Assembly (NCBI GenBank): GCA_024959975.1
Contig: JANXFM010000111.1
Coordinates: 1-8,012 of the forward strand
DNA from: Flavobacteriales bacterium
Lineage (GTDB): Bacteria > Bacteroidota > Bacteroidia > Flavobacteriales > UBA7430
Direction: 5' to 3'
DNA: 8,012 bases
The notes under the pieces: generated by a model
Database searches by the model: none
What the model was told of the DNA's origin: nothing
Seen by the model: the letters and a program-made list of their open reading frames with translations, nothing else
Program-made: the position numbers and the translations under genes
Part shown: one piece after another, positions 1-6,428 of the stretch
Position numbering within the stretch: position 1 is the first letter of the stretch
Layout: the number at the start of each line of letters is the position of its first letter

Positions 1-1
1 A

Positions 2-367
2 CCTCTGATCTGTAATGCCCAAATGATGAATGATTGTTTCAAAAGCCTTTTGCAAAATTCAATAGAAGCCATAAAAGAAAAAGATATGCCTGAAAAAGAA
101 GGCATAATCTCCATAAAAACAGAATTATTGGAAGGGCGTATTATTATTTCTTTCACCGACAATGGAACAGGCATGACGGAAGAAATAAAAGAAAAGGCAT
201 TTGACCTCTATTTTACAACAAAGGGTGCTCAAAAAAGTGGAACAAGTCTAACCATTGTAAAATCAACCATAACTACTCATGACGGACATGTTGAAGTGGA
301 TACAAAAGTTGGAAAAGGAACTACCATACGACTAATTATTCCAATCAAAAAAAGAAAAAATAAATAA
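2..367 (+). CDS. Sensor histidine kinase, C-terminal ATPase part (5'-truncated by the window edge)
   Basis: The reading frame is open from base 2 and reads PLICNAQMMNDCF before the N-box, so the ATG at 23 is an internal methionine and the gene starts outside the window. What remains is the HATPase_c domain of a two-component kinase. It shows an N-box (LLQNSIEAI, from base 47), a G1 box (DNGTGM, bases 158-175) and an F-box (FDLYFTTK). The G2 box is abnormal. Kinases normally have GTGLGL before the IVK helix; here the sequence is SGTSLTIVK, one residue shorter than usual after TTK and without the second and third glycines. The C-terminal strand KVGKGTTIRLIIP is normal. It resembles the next gene throughout (for example IPIINSYRGKLNEVF there) and is separated from it by one base, so the two are probably paralogues in one operon. 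The sensor and H-box cannot be seen. It may be a weak or inactive kinase, or a regulatory partner of its neighbour. Confidence 0.88.
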   Translation, partial: PLICNAQMMNDCFKSLLQNSIEAIKEKDMPEKEGIISIKTELLEGRIIISFTDNGTGMTEEIKEKAFDLYFTTKGAQKSGTSLTIVKSTITTHDGHVEVDTKVGKGTTIRLIIPIKKRKNK

Positions 368-368
368 A

Positions 369-1295
369 ATGATGGACCTCATTAGCAAAAAAAATGAATG
401 TTGTAATCCAACAGGACAAAATGAACAAATGGAGAAAGAAAATCAGCAACTAAAAATTAATAATAACAATTTTAGGCATGAAATTAAATTATTAAATGAA
501 AAGCTGAACAAATCAGAGACTTTAGTTCAATTTAGTGAGAATGCTTCGGAAATAGCTCACGAAATAAATAACCCTGTTAATTTAGTTTCTAGCTCAACGA
601 GTATTTTAGATAAAAGTGTTAAGTACATTATTCACTTAATCGGTTTATACCAACAAATCCCGTCTCTTAAAAATCAACCCATTTATAAAAAGATCCAATC
701 CTATGAAGATGAAATAGGTGTTGAGTTAACCATCAAAGAATTATCAAGGTGCCTGATCAGGATTAAAAAAGCTGTAGATCGAGTCCATGAAGTCACTAAT
801 AATTTAAGTGTATTAGGGAAGTCTCAAGAAACAATAAAACTCAAAGTAGATGTAAATGAGAGTATAAAAAATACACTTACGATGGCAGAGACAGCCTTTA
901 ATAACAACCTTCAATTGTATACAGAATTTGGGAACATTCCTATTATTAACAGTTATAGGGGAAAACTTAATGAGGTTTTTACCAACTTAATAGAAAATGC
1001 CCTTGAAGCTATTCAGGAAAAACCGGAACTCAAGAACGAGTTTTTATTTATTAAAACGAGCCTAAAAAACAATAAGATCATCATTGAATTTAAGGATAGT
1101 GGAATAGGAATGTCAACAAAAACAAAGGAAAGATTATTTGAAAAATTTTATACCACAAAAAGCCAAGGTAAAGGTACAGGATTAGGCATGACTATATGTA
1201 AACGCATTATTGAAAACCATAAGGGTACTATTGAGGTAGAATCTGAGCAGGGAAAGGGTACAACATTTACAATTAGTTTACCGGTTAAACATTAA
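369..1295 (+). CDS. Soluble sensor histidine kinase without sensor domain
   Basis: This complete 308-residue protein has no signal peptide or membrane segment. Residues 1-55 are polar and rich in E, K, N and Q, with a probable coiled coil at about 18-52. The DHp domain follows, with phospho-acceptor His64 in EIAHEINNPVN, typical of kinases with the HEINNP type of H-box. The second DHp helix is near 120-150. The ATPase domain has an N-box (N206 and N210 in TNLIENALEAI), G1 DSGIGM (243-248), F-box FEKFYTTK (257-264) and an intact G2 GKGTGLG (267-273). Autophosphorylation at His64 in the cytoplasm is therefore expected. No input domain is left beyond the coiled coil, so the signal may come from a partner. 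The start ATG ATG lies one base after the stop of the preceding kinase, with an A-rich leader, which suggests translational coupling. No response regulator is adjacent. It ends 10 nt from the convergent hemW. Confidence 0.93.
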   Translation: MMDLISKKNECCNPTGQNEQMEKENQQLKINNNNFRHEIKLLNEKLNKSETLVQFSENASEIAHEINNPVNLVSSSTSILDKSVKYIIHLIGLYQQIPSLKNQPIYKKIQSYEDEIGVELTIKELSRCLIRIKKAVDRVHEVTNNLSVLGKSQETIKLKVDVNESIKNTLTMAETAFNNNLQLYTEFGNIPIINSYRGKLNEVFTNLIENALEAIQEKPELKNEFLFIKTSLKNNKIIIEFKDSGIGMSTKTKERLFEKFYTTKSQGKGTGLGMTICKRIIENHKGTIEVESEQGKGTTFTISLPVKH

Positions 1296-1305
1296 GGTTC
1301 AGAGT

Positions 1306-2436
1306 TTATTCAAGGAAAAATAGATCTGAAGTAATTCTGTCGGCAAGTAACTTCCCTGAGTTGGAAAGGGTATAAATCCCTTCCTTTTCGATGACGTTTC
1401 CATTGGTGAGATGCGCTTGAATTTCTGCTTTAAAATAGGTGACAAAAGCAGTTGAGTGATTGTTTTCAATTTGATGAATATTACACCCCCACTTCGTTCT
1501 CAAAGAAGTCATTACATATTCATTATATCTATCTCTCTGACTTAAAACTTCTTCTTCTAAAGATAATTTACCTTGTGCTAATGCTTTTATATATTCCACA
1601 TTGTTAGAAACGTTCCACAATCTAGAATTTCCAAGAAAAGAATGAGCAGAGGGGCCTAAACCCAAATAATTATCTTTTTTCCAATAAGAGCTATTGTGCC
1701 TACTATACCCATTGGGTTTGCAAAAATTAGAGATCTCATATTGTTCATAGCCATTCTTACTCATTTCTGTCATCAAAAGCTCAAATTGTATAGCACTCTG
1801 TTGCTCAGAAACAGGAGCTACTTTATTCGTTAAAATTTGATGATGTAATGCTGTTTTTTCTTCTACTGTTAGAGCATAAGAGGATATGTGTGGAATATTT
1901 AAATCGAAACTTGTTTTTAAATTCTGCAACCAATCTTCATTACTCATGCCCGGTGTTCCGTAGATCAAATCGATAGTAAGATTTTGAAAGCCTGCATTCT
2001 GAGTCATTTTTATGGACTTTAATGCCTCTTTTGCACGATGAGCTCTGTTCATAAAACGCAGATCTTCATCTCGAAATGACTGTACTCCTATACTAAGTCT
2101 GTTTATTGGGCTGGCTTTGAGTTCCGATATCTTTTTAAAAGTAAGGTCGTCAGGATTTGCCTCTAAGGTAATTTCTGCGTCTGCATCAATCGTAAAGCTT
2201 TTATACAACTTTTCAAAAATTATATCGAGTTCTTCCTTAGACAATAAAGAAGGGGTTCCTCCGCCAAAATAAACACTGGAAATAGGTTCATTGGCAAAAA
2301 CCTCCTTACGCAATTCTATTTCTTGAATTATAGCCCTCACAAAATCAGCTTTCATTTTCATGGAAGTCGAAAAATGAAAATCGCAATAATTACAAGCCTG
2401 TTTGCAAAATGGTATGTGTAAATAAATTCCTGCCAT
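1306..2436 (-). CDS. hemW: Heme chaperone HemW (radical SAM, HemN-like family)
   Basis: This 376-residue cytoplasmic radical SAM protein is of normal length for HemW (formerly YggW). It opens with IYLHIPF, then the CxxxCxxC cluster motif (Cys11, Cys15, Cys18) followed directly by DF. That CxxxCxxC-D-F pattern fits HemW; true coproporphyrinogen dehydrogenase HemN has an extra cysteine after the motif (CxxxCxxCxC). Further family signatures are GGGTPS (58-63, SAM binding), LEANP (91-95), GVQSF (117-121), HNSSYW (247-252) and LGLGPSAHS (258-266). The last ~75 residues fit the HemN C-terminal domain. HemW binds heme and a 4Fe-4S cluster and is thought to deliver heme to membrane cytochromes, rather than oxidising coproporphyrinogen. 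Many pipelines misname it oxygen-independent coproporphyrinogen oxidase. Its ATG overlaps the stop of the upstream kinase gene (TAATG), so it is the second gene of an operon and probably translated by reinitiation. Confidence 0.95.
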   Translation of the reverse strand: MAGIYLHIPFCKQACNYCDFHFSTSMKMKADFVRAIIQEIELRKEVFANEPISSVYFGGGTPSLLSKEELDIIFEKLYKSFTIDADAEITLEANPDDLTFKKISELKASPINRLSIGVQSFRDEDLRFMNRAHRAKEALKSIKMTQNAGFQNLTIDLIYGTPGMSNEDWLQNLKTSFDLNIPHISSYALTVEEKTALHHQILTNKVAPVSEQQSAIQFELLMTEMSKNGYEQYEISNFCKPNGYSRHNSSYWKKDNYLGLGPSAHSFLGNSRLWNVSNNVEYIKALAQGKLSLEEEVLSQRDRYNEYVMTSLRTKWGCNIHQIENNHSTAFVTYFKAEIQAHLTNGNVIEKEGIYTLSNSGKLLADRITSDLFFLE

Positions 2437-3590
2437 TAATTCTTTGCAAGACTTATTCTAAAAGTCGTTCCTTTACCCGGTTCAGAATGTAAAATAAAAA
2501 CCTGGCCTTTGTGATAATCCTCTACAATGCGTTTAACCAAAGATAAGCCCAATCCCCAACCACGTTGTTTCGTCGTATATCCGGGTTCAAAAACAGTCTT
2601 TAATTGGGTAGATTTTATTCCCTTACCGGTATCGCTTATATCAACAAAAGTTCTTTTACCCTGTTCTTTTACTTCTACTTTAATCTCTCCTTTTCCCTGA
2701 ATTGCATCAATCGCATTTCGCATGATATTTTCAATTACCCAGCCGAACAACTGAGTATTTAACCCACTATAAGTTGCTTTTTCGCCAATATCCAGCCGAA
2801 AATTAATCTTTGCAGAACTACGATCTTTCATATAGTAAAAAGAACGCTGAACCACTTTATTTATGTCTTGTGAATGAAGTTCGGGTTGCGATCCAATTTT
2901 AGAAAATCGTTCCGTAATCATTTGAAGCCTTAAAATATCTTTATTCATTTCTAGGACAATGTCATCATTGCCCTCTTTATCTTGTAACAATGCTACCCAA
3001 CCCATTAAAGACGATAGAGGGGTGCCAATCTGATGTGCTGTTTCACGAGCCATGCCCGCCCATATCTTATTTTGCTCGGACTTTCGAGAAGCACTAAAAG
3101 CTAAATAACCAATAATGATAAACAAGCTTACTACGATTAAAATCACATATGGAAAGTATTTTAAGCGCGTAAGTAAAATGGAATCCTTGTAATAAATTTT
3201 ATTGCGTTTACCATCAGCGTATTCAAAAACAATAGGCTCATGATTTTCTTGCATCAAACGAAGCTGATTTTCTAAATAGTCTTTGTTTTGAGTCTTTTTG
3301 ACCGGAAAATTCTTATCGTAAAGAATTTTCCCCTGATTATCTGTTAATATGACAGGAATCGTTTTATTGTGATTGATTACCTCAAAAACAAAACTGATAT
3401 CCTCATCAAGATTATCTATATTGGTGGTTTGCTCTGTAGCTGCAGCCCAAATCTTTACTTTCGTACGCTCTTCCCTACTTAAATCATCTACCAAACTATT
3501 GGTGAACCACAAAATAGCCACTCCTATGATGAGTGCACAAAGCATTAAAAGCCGTTTACTTATTTTCTTTATTTTAAAGTTCGAGATCAT
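2436..3590 (-). CDS. Membrane sensor histidine kinase, two TM segments
   Basis: This 384-residue kinase has a basic N-terminus and a first TM helix at about 13-33 (LLMLCALIIGVAILWF). An extracytoplasmic domain of about 110 residues follows, including IPVILTDNQGKILYD, which looks like a PAS/PDC-type sensor fold. The second TM helix is at about 145-166. There is no clear HAMP domain; the DHp helix follows almost at once, with phospho-acceptor His186 in ETAHQIGTPLSSLMGW, a variant I associate with Bacteroidota kinases. The ATPase domain has an N-box (N288 and N292 in IENIMRNAIDAI), G1 DTGKG (320-324), F-box FEPGYTTK and G2 RGWGLGLS (343-350), with a short ATP lid. All catalytic motifs are present, so it should be active. 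No response regulator is next to it. It overlaps hemW by one base in a TAATG junction, and a -7 promoter element lies 55 nt upstream. The start ATG has an A/T-rich leader and no Shine-Dalgarno. The signal sensed cannot be read from the sequence. Confidence 0.93.
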   Translation of the reverse strand: MISNFKIKKISKRLLMLCALIIGVAILWFTNSLVDDLSREERTKVKIWAAATEQTTNIDNLDEDISFVFEVINHNKTIPVILTDNQGKILYDKNFPVKKTQNKDYLENQLRLMQENHEPIVFEYADGKRNKIYYKDSILLTRLKYFPYVILIVVSLFIIIGYLAFSASRKSEQNKIWAGMARETAHQIGTPLSSLMGWVALLQDKEGNDDIVLEMNKDILRLQMITERFSKIGSQPELHSQDINKVVQRSFYYMKDRSSAKINFRLDIGEKATYSGLNTQLFGWVIENIMRNAIDAIQGKGEIKVEVKEQGKRTFVDISDTGKGIKSTQLKTVFEPGYTTKQRGWGLGLSLVKRIVEDYHKGQVFILHSEPGKGTTFRISLAKN

Positions 3591-3631
3591 TATTCAAAAA
3601 CGAAAATCGTCTAGCATTATTGCGACCTGGC

Positions 3632-3695
3632 ATTTTCACATAACACAAAAGTATGCAATGAAGCATCTGCTTTTATATCTGACAAATGTGAAAAT
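3632..3695. repeat. Perfect 10-bp inverted repeat around the kinase-hemW promoter
   Basis: ATTTTCACAT (3632-3641) is repeated as its exact reverse complement ATGTGAAAAT (3686-3695), with 44 nt between the arms. A smaller palindrome, AAGCATCTGCTT (3661-3672), lies near the centre. The left arm falls where the transcript leader would begin and the right arm at about -40. The arrangement could be a pair of operator half-sites or a stem in read-through transcripts from rluB. It has no T-run on the kinase side, so it is not a standard terminator. Confidence 0.5.
3646..3653 (-). promoter_or_regulatory. Putative promoter -7 element (TACTTTTG) of the kinase-hemW operon
   Basis: On the minus strand the sequence is TACTTTTG, a full match to the Bacteroidota consensus TAnnTTTG. 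A TTTG at 3686-3683 lies upstream, but its 29-nt spacing is longer than usual for a -33 element, so the -33 site is unclear. The predicted leader is roughly 50 nt. The element sits inside the inverted repeat at 3632-3695. Confidence 0.4.
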
Positions 3696-3709
3696 ACTAA
3701 AATTATCGG

Positions 3710-4642
3710 CTATAACATGCGTAGAAGTTCAAGCTCTTTTTTATCAAGATGTTTCCAGGAACCTCGCTTCACATCTTTTTTGGTAAGATTTCCAAAAACT
3801 ACACGGTCTAGGTGCATAATTTCGTAGCCTAGACTTTCGAATATTCTACGGACAATCCTATTACGTCCAATGTGTAATTCTATCCCTACCTGATTGTGAG
3901 GAGATCCTTCAATATAAGACACCTGATCTACCGGAGCAGGACCATCGTCTAAGCTTATACCGTTTACAATGGCATTAAGATGATGTTTTGCTAATTTTTT
4001 ATCTAGAGTAACATGATAAATTTTGCGAACACCATGCTTTGGATGAACAAGTTTTTTTGCTAGATCACCATCATTGGTAAACAGCAATAAACCTGTCGTA
4101 TTTCTATCCAGCCTTCCTACTGGATAAATTCTTTCAGAACATGCATTCTCTACCAACTGCATAACTGTTTTACGCCCTCTATCATCCGAAGTTGTGGTAA
4201 TGAAATCCTTAGGCTTATTTAAAAGAACATATTTCTTCTTCTCTCCCCGAATCGTTTGCCCGTTAAACTTCACAAGATCCGAAGGTGCTACTCTATAACT
4301 TAAATCTGTAACTACCTTTCCATTAATAGTAACAGCTCCGGCAGTAACGTACTTTTCAGCCTCTCTACGAGAACAAGTCCCGCCTTGAGCTAAAAACTTA
4401 TTGATACGCATTTTGTCGTCCGGAATACTATCCTCTTTTGCTTTACTGAATGAGGTATTGGTACGCTTTTTTACAAATTTTGAATCCCCTTTTTTATTCT
4501 CAGCTGCTCGTCTGCGATCCTCACGACGCTTTTCAGAATCAAAGTGACGATTCTTCTGATCAGCTGCTTTTTGGCGCTCATCTTCTTTGTAGGCTTTCCT
4601 TTTTCCTACTCTTTTCTCTGACCTAAAATTCTTTTTAGACAT
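3710..4642 (-). CDS. rluB: rRNA pseudouridine synthase, RsuA/RluB family
   Basis: The protein is 310 residues from the ATG at 4642. Residues 1-77 form a highly basic, low-complexity tail rich in K, R, E and A, probably disordered and RNA-binding. An S4 RNA-binding domain follows (about 78-135: MRINKFLAQGGTCSRREAEKYV). The catalytic domain runs from KYVLLNKPKDFITT (about 137) to the end. Asp179 in YPVGRLDRNTTGLLL is the catalytic aspartate that attacks the uridine. IGRNRIVRRIFESLGY (258-273) is the conserved C-terminal motif of the RsuA/RluB/RluE/RluF group. Domain order and size fit RluB, which in E. coli modifies U2605 of 23S rRNA, but the exact target is inferred and RluF- or RsuA-like specificity cannot be excluded. 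A TTG two codons further upstream is in frame but less likely as the start. A perfect -7 promoter element lies 14 nt before the ATG. The gene diverges from tadA. Confidence 0.92.
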   Translation of the reverse strand: MSKKNFRSEKRVGKRKAYKEDERQKAADQKNRHFDSEKRREDRRRAAENKKGDSKFVKKRTNTSFSKAKEDSIPDDKMRINKFLAQGGTCSRREAEKYVTAGAVTINGKVVTDLSYRVAPSDLVKFNGQTIRGEKKKYVLLNKPKDFITTTSDDRGRKTVMQLVENACSERIYPVGRLDRNTTGLLLFTNDGDLAKKLVHPKHGVRKIYHVTLDKKLAKHHLNAIVNGISLDDGPAPVDQVSYIEGSPHNQVGIELHIGRNRIVRRIFESLGYEIMHLDRVVFGNLTKKDVKRGSWKHLDKKELELLRML

Positions 4643-4656
4643 GTTCAAAATTTCTG

Positions 4657-4664
4657 CAAAGATA
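4657..4664 (-). promoter_or_regulatory. Putative -7 promoter element (TATCTTTG) for rluB
   Basis: The minus strand reads TATCTTTGCA, a full match to TAnnTTTG followed by the common CA. It ends 14 nt before the ATG at 4642, so the leader would be only about 8 nt, with no Shine-Dalgarno. This short distance also argues against the in-frame TTG at 4648 as the start. No clear -33 TTG is seen at the expected spacing. Confidence 0.55.
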
Positions 4665-4700
4665 GAAATAGATACGGAGATATTACTATAAAGCTTAACC

Positions 4701-4780
4701 TACTACAAACTTCAGGCTAATACAAATAATGGCCAAAACTAGCTTGTACTACAATAATAGCTAGATTTGCAACAAATAAT
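4701..4780 (+). repeat. Degenerate direct duplication in the rluB-tadA promoter region
   Basis: Three blocks occur twice in the same order: TACTACAA (4701-4708 and 4747-4754), GCTA (4716-4719 and 4760-4763) and ACAAATAAT (4722-4730 and 4772-4780). The units are about 30 and 34 nt long and start 46 nt apart. The second unit contains the tadA -7 element. This looks like an old local duplication or a pair of binding sites; the blocks between the matches have diverged. Confidence 0.4.
4762..4769 (+). promoter_or_regulatory. Putative -7 promoter element (TAGATTTG) for tadA
   Basis: TAGATTTGCA matches TAnnTTTG fully and ends 16 nt before the tadA ATG, giving a leader of about 10 nt. A TTG at 4744-4746 could be the -33 element, but the 15-nt spacer is slightly short. 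A 6-bp inverted repeat, CTAGCT (4739-4744) and AGCTAG (4759-4764), overlaps the element. Confidence 0.55.
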
Positions 4781-4785
4781 ACGCT

Positions 4786-5232
4786 ATGATTCAAAATAAA
4801 TCGGATGAACATTTCATGAAAGAAGCCCTTAAAGAAGCCCAAAAAGCCTTTGAGATAGACGAAGTGCCTATTGGAGCTGTAATTGTTTCTGACGGAAGAG
4901 TAATAGCCCGTGCCCATAACCTTACCGAACGATTAAATGATGTTACCGCCCATGCCGAAATGCAAGCTTTTACTTCAGCTGCAGAATTCCTAGGTGGAAA
5001 ATATCTTCATCAATGCACTTTATATGTTACCATAGAACCTTGTGTGATGTGTTCCGGAGCTTCATACTGGACCCAATTAGACAAAATAGTTTTCGGCGCT
5101 AAAGACGAAAAACGTGGTGCAAGTAAATTGGGTGTAAAACTCACCCACCCAAAAACCAAGGTGGAAACCGGTGTATTAGAAACAGAATGTGCAGAGTTAA
5201 TGCAAAAATTCTTCAGTCAAAAACGCTCATAA
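4786..5232 (+). CDS. tadA: tRNA-specific adenosine deaminase TadA
   Basis: This 148-residue protein of the cytidine/deoxycytidylate deaminase fold has the length usual for bacterial TadA. It deaminates adenosine 34 to inosine in the wobble position of tRNA-Arg(ACG), so that one tRNA reads CGU, CGC and CGA. The zinc and catalytic motif is HAE (His56, Glu58 as proton shuttle) and the second zinc motif is PCVMC (Cys86, Cys89). The N-terminal helix FMKEALKEAQKAFEIDEVPIGAV is characteristic, as is the AHNL segment (43-46). Guanine deaminase and other relatives share the zinc motifs, but the length and the VPIGAV and PCVMCSGA patterns favour TadA. It starts at ATG 4786 with a very short leader and no Shine-Dalgarno. 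It stands alone, and its hairpin terminator begins two bases after the stop. It diverges from another RNA-modifying gene (rluB). Confidence 0.93.
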   Translation: MIQNKSDEHFMKEALKEAQKAFEIDEVPIGAVIVSDGRVIARAHNLTERLNDVTAHAEMQAFTSAAEFLGGKYLHQCTLYVTIEPCVMCSGASYWTQLDKIVFGAKDEKRGASKLGVKLTHPKTKVETGVLETECAELMQKFFSQKRS

Positions 5233-5233
5233 A

Positions 5234-5260
5234 AAAACAGCTATCAATGATAGCTGTTTT
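5234..5260. terminator. Bidirectional intrinsic terminator between tadA and gatC
   Basis: AAAACAGCTATC (5234-5245), a 3-nt AAT loop and GATAGCTGTTTT (5249-5260) form a perfect 12-bp stem. On the plus strand the stem ends in TTTT, then CACTTTGATT, just after the tadA stop. On the minus strand it is followed by an unbroken run of seven T, so it is if anything the better terminator for the plsC-gatC transcript arriving from the right. In the rest of the gap to gatC (5261-5398) I see only AT-rich sequence with a short tandem repeat (ATAAACGAAT, ATAACGAATA at 5321-5340). Confidence 0.85.
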
Positions 5261-5398
5261 CACTTTGATTTATTAAACCAAATAAATTAATTGCTTCCCC
5301 TCAATATACATCATTTGGCTATAAACGAATATAACGAATAATAACTTACCGTGCAAATCATAAATGTCTATACTTCAATATGTTATGGCTAAGTTCGC

Positions 5399-5689
5399 TT
5401 AATTCTTAATGACCTTAGGGATGCGAATATAATCGGTATCTTTTTTAGGTGCATTTTGCAAAGCATCTTTCTGAGACACCTCACCTTTTACTTTATCCTC
5501 GCGTAAAACATTCGTCTCAGCACTCATATACACGAGAGGCTCAACACCTTTAGTATCCACTTCATCTAGCTTGGCAACAAAATCTAAGATCTTTTCGAAA
5601 TCAAATTTCATTTTTTCCTTAGAAACATCATCAAACTCTAATCGTGATAAATGAGCTAAATGCTCAACTAACTTATCATCTACTTTCAT
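5399..5689 (-). CDS. gatC: Asp/Glu-tRNA amidotransferase subunit GatC
   Basis: This 96-residue protein has the normal length and layout of GatC, the small subunit of the GatCAB complex that converts Glu-tRNA(Gln) and/or Asp-tRNA(Asn) to the amidated forms. GatC wraps around GatA and helps to hold GatB. Family signatures are VEHLAHLSRLEF (8-19), ILDFVAKLDEVDTKGVEPL (34-52), NVLREDKV (60-67) and NAP near 79-81, followed by IRIPKVI at the C-terminus. gatA and gatB are not in the window, so the complex is encoded in separate loci here. The ATG lies inside the 3' end of plsC (14-nt overlap), showing an operon with probable translational coupling. The transcript likely ends at the hairpin 5234-5260. 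Confidence 0.93.
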   Translation of the reverse strand: MKVDDKLVEHLAHLSRLEFDDVSKEKMKFDFEKILDFVAKLDEVDTKGVEPLVYMSAETNVLREDKVKGEVSQKDALQNAPKKDTDYIRIPKVIKN

Positions 5690-6416
5690 AATCTGTTAAT
5701 TTATTGTCTATAATAGCGTGAACATCACTTTTAAACTCCTGCAAGCTTTCTAAGTTGTAGGTGCCTGCTACGATTGGTTTATGAACATATACACGTAATT
5801 TCCCCGGTTTACCACCTAAATGCCCACAGGGAAATCTTTTCTTGTTATCTGCAAAAGTTACCGGAACTAAGTCGACACCCTGCTCTATAGCCATTCTAAA
5901 TGCTCCCGACTTAAATCGATTTAATTTAGTTTCAAAAGAAGGAATCCCACCTTCGGGGTAAATTGCAATTCCTATCCCATTGGCAATACGATTCGAAGCA
6001 TGTTTGTATGCATTATACGAACTTCTATTATTCGAGCGATCCACTAAGATCATCGTCTTTTTATATACCCAACCAAATAATGGGATTTTAGATAGTGACT
6101 TTTTTCCTATAAAAACAAAAACTCCGGGCATTACCGCAAAGGTAACAGGTATATCTATATAAGAAACATGATTAGGGCAAATAATATAAGGCTTTGATGG
6201 ATCTAAATCTTCTTCAAACTCCACCTCTAAACTAAAACCGGAACACATCAGGATAAAACGCGACCACATTTTACACATAAAATGAAAGGTGTTATACCAT
6301 TTCTTATTCAATAATAGAGCCCATAAAAAAGGGAAAAATAAAATAAGACCAAAGAATACGATCATAGCAAACCATATTCGCCAAACTATCTGCACAAAGT
6401 TGTAAAGTATTTTCAC
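5676..6416 (-). CDS. plsC: 1-acyl-sn-glycerol-3-phosphate acyltransferase (PlsC/LPLAT family)
   Basis: This 246-residue membrane-associated acyltransferase likely converts lysophosphatidate to phosphatidate in phospholipid synthesis. A hydrophobic N-terminal segment (about 13-36) anchors it. Block I is NHVSYID (82-88), giving the HX4D catalytic pair His83 and Asp88. Block II is GKKSLSKIPLFGW (104-116), block III YPEGGIPS (153-160) and block IV VPVTF (184-188). Block III has EGG-IP where the textbook form is EGTRS; I regard this as a lineage variant seen in Bacteroidota. Other lysophospholipid or aminolipid acyltransferases share these motifs, so the substrate is inferred. The start is GTG at 6416; no ATG is available upstream before an in-frame stop, and the next internal ATG (residue 17) would cut the membrane segment. 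It overlaps gatC by 14 nt and diverges from trpS. Confidence 0.88.
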   Translation of the reverse strand: MKILYNFVQIVWRIWFAMIVFFGLILFFPFLWALLLNKKWYNTFHFMCKMWSRFILMCSGFSLEVEFEEDLDPSKPYIICPNHVSYIDIPVTFAVMPGVFVFIGKKSLSKIPLFGWVYKKTMILVDRSNNRSSYNAYKHASNRIANGIGIAIYPEGGIPSFETKLNRFKSGAFRMAIEQGVDLVPVTFADNKKRFPCGHLGGKPGKLRVYVHKPIVAGTYNLESLQEFKSDVHAIIDNKLTDYESR

Positions 6417-6420
6417 TGGA

Positions 6421-6428
6421 CAAAAATA
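6421..6428 (-). promoter_or_regulatory. Putative -7 promoter element (TATTTTTG) for plsC-gatC
   Basis: The minus strand reads TATTTTTG, a full TAnnTTTG match, ending only 4 nt before the GTG start codon. Transcription would then begin at or next to the GTG, giving a leaderless or near-leaderless message. No clear -33 element is seen. The site may be fortuitous in this AT-rich gap. Confidence 0.4.

Noticed and set aside
1276..1290. GTTTA-CCGGT-TAAAC hairpin at the end of the second kinase gene
   Set aside because: The stem has only five A/T-rich pairs, lies within coding sequence and has no T-run, so it is too weak to call a terminator.
3373..3786. Plus-strand open frame across the kinase start, the spacer and the rluB end
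   Set aside because: It is antisense to two well-supported genes and its translation has no domain-like pattern; only 119 nt of it are intergenic.
4640..4648. In-frame TTG at 4648 as the rluB start
   Set aside because: The ATG at 4642 is a better start codon and the -7 element would leave almost no leader for the TTG.
4739..4764. CTAGCT/AGCTAG inverted repeat overlapping the tadA -7 element
   Set aside because: Six base pairs in AT-rich DNA are easily found by chance; noted in the promoter entry only.
4717..4917. Minus-strand open frame over the tadA start
   Set aside because: Most of it is the shadow of the conserved tadA N-terminus, with no family resemblance of its own.
5278..5318. CCAAAT/ATTTGG pair and the ATAACGAAT tandem in the tadA-gatC gap
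   Set aside because: Short matches in AT-rich convergent spacer with no gene start nearby; no function can be supported.
5980..6162. Plus-strand open frame inside plsC
   Set aside because: Antisense shadow of the PlsC catalytic region, with no recognisable protein features.
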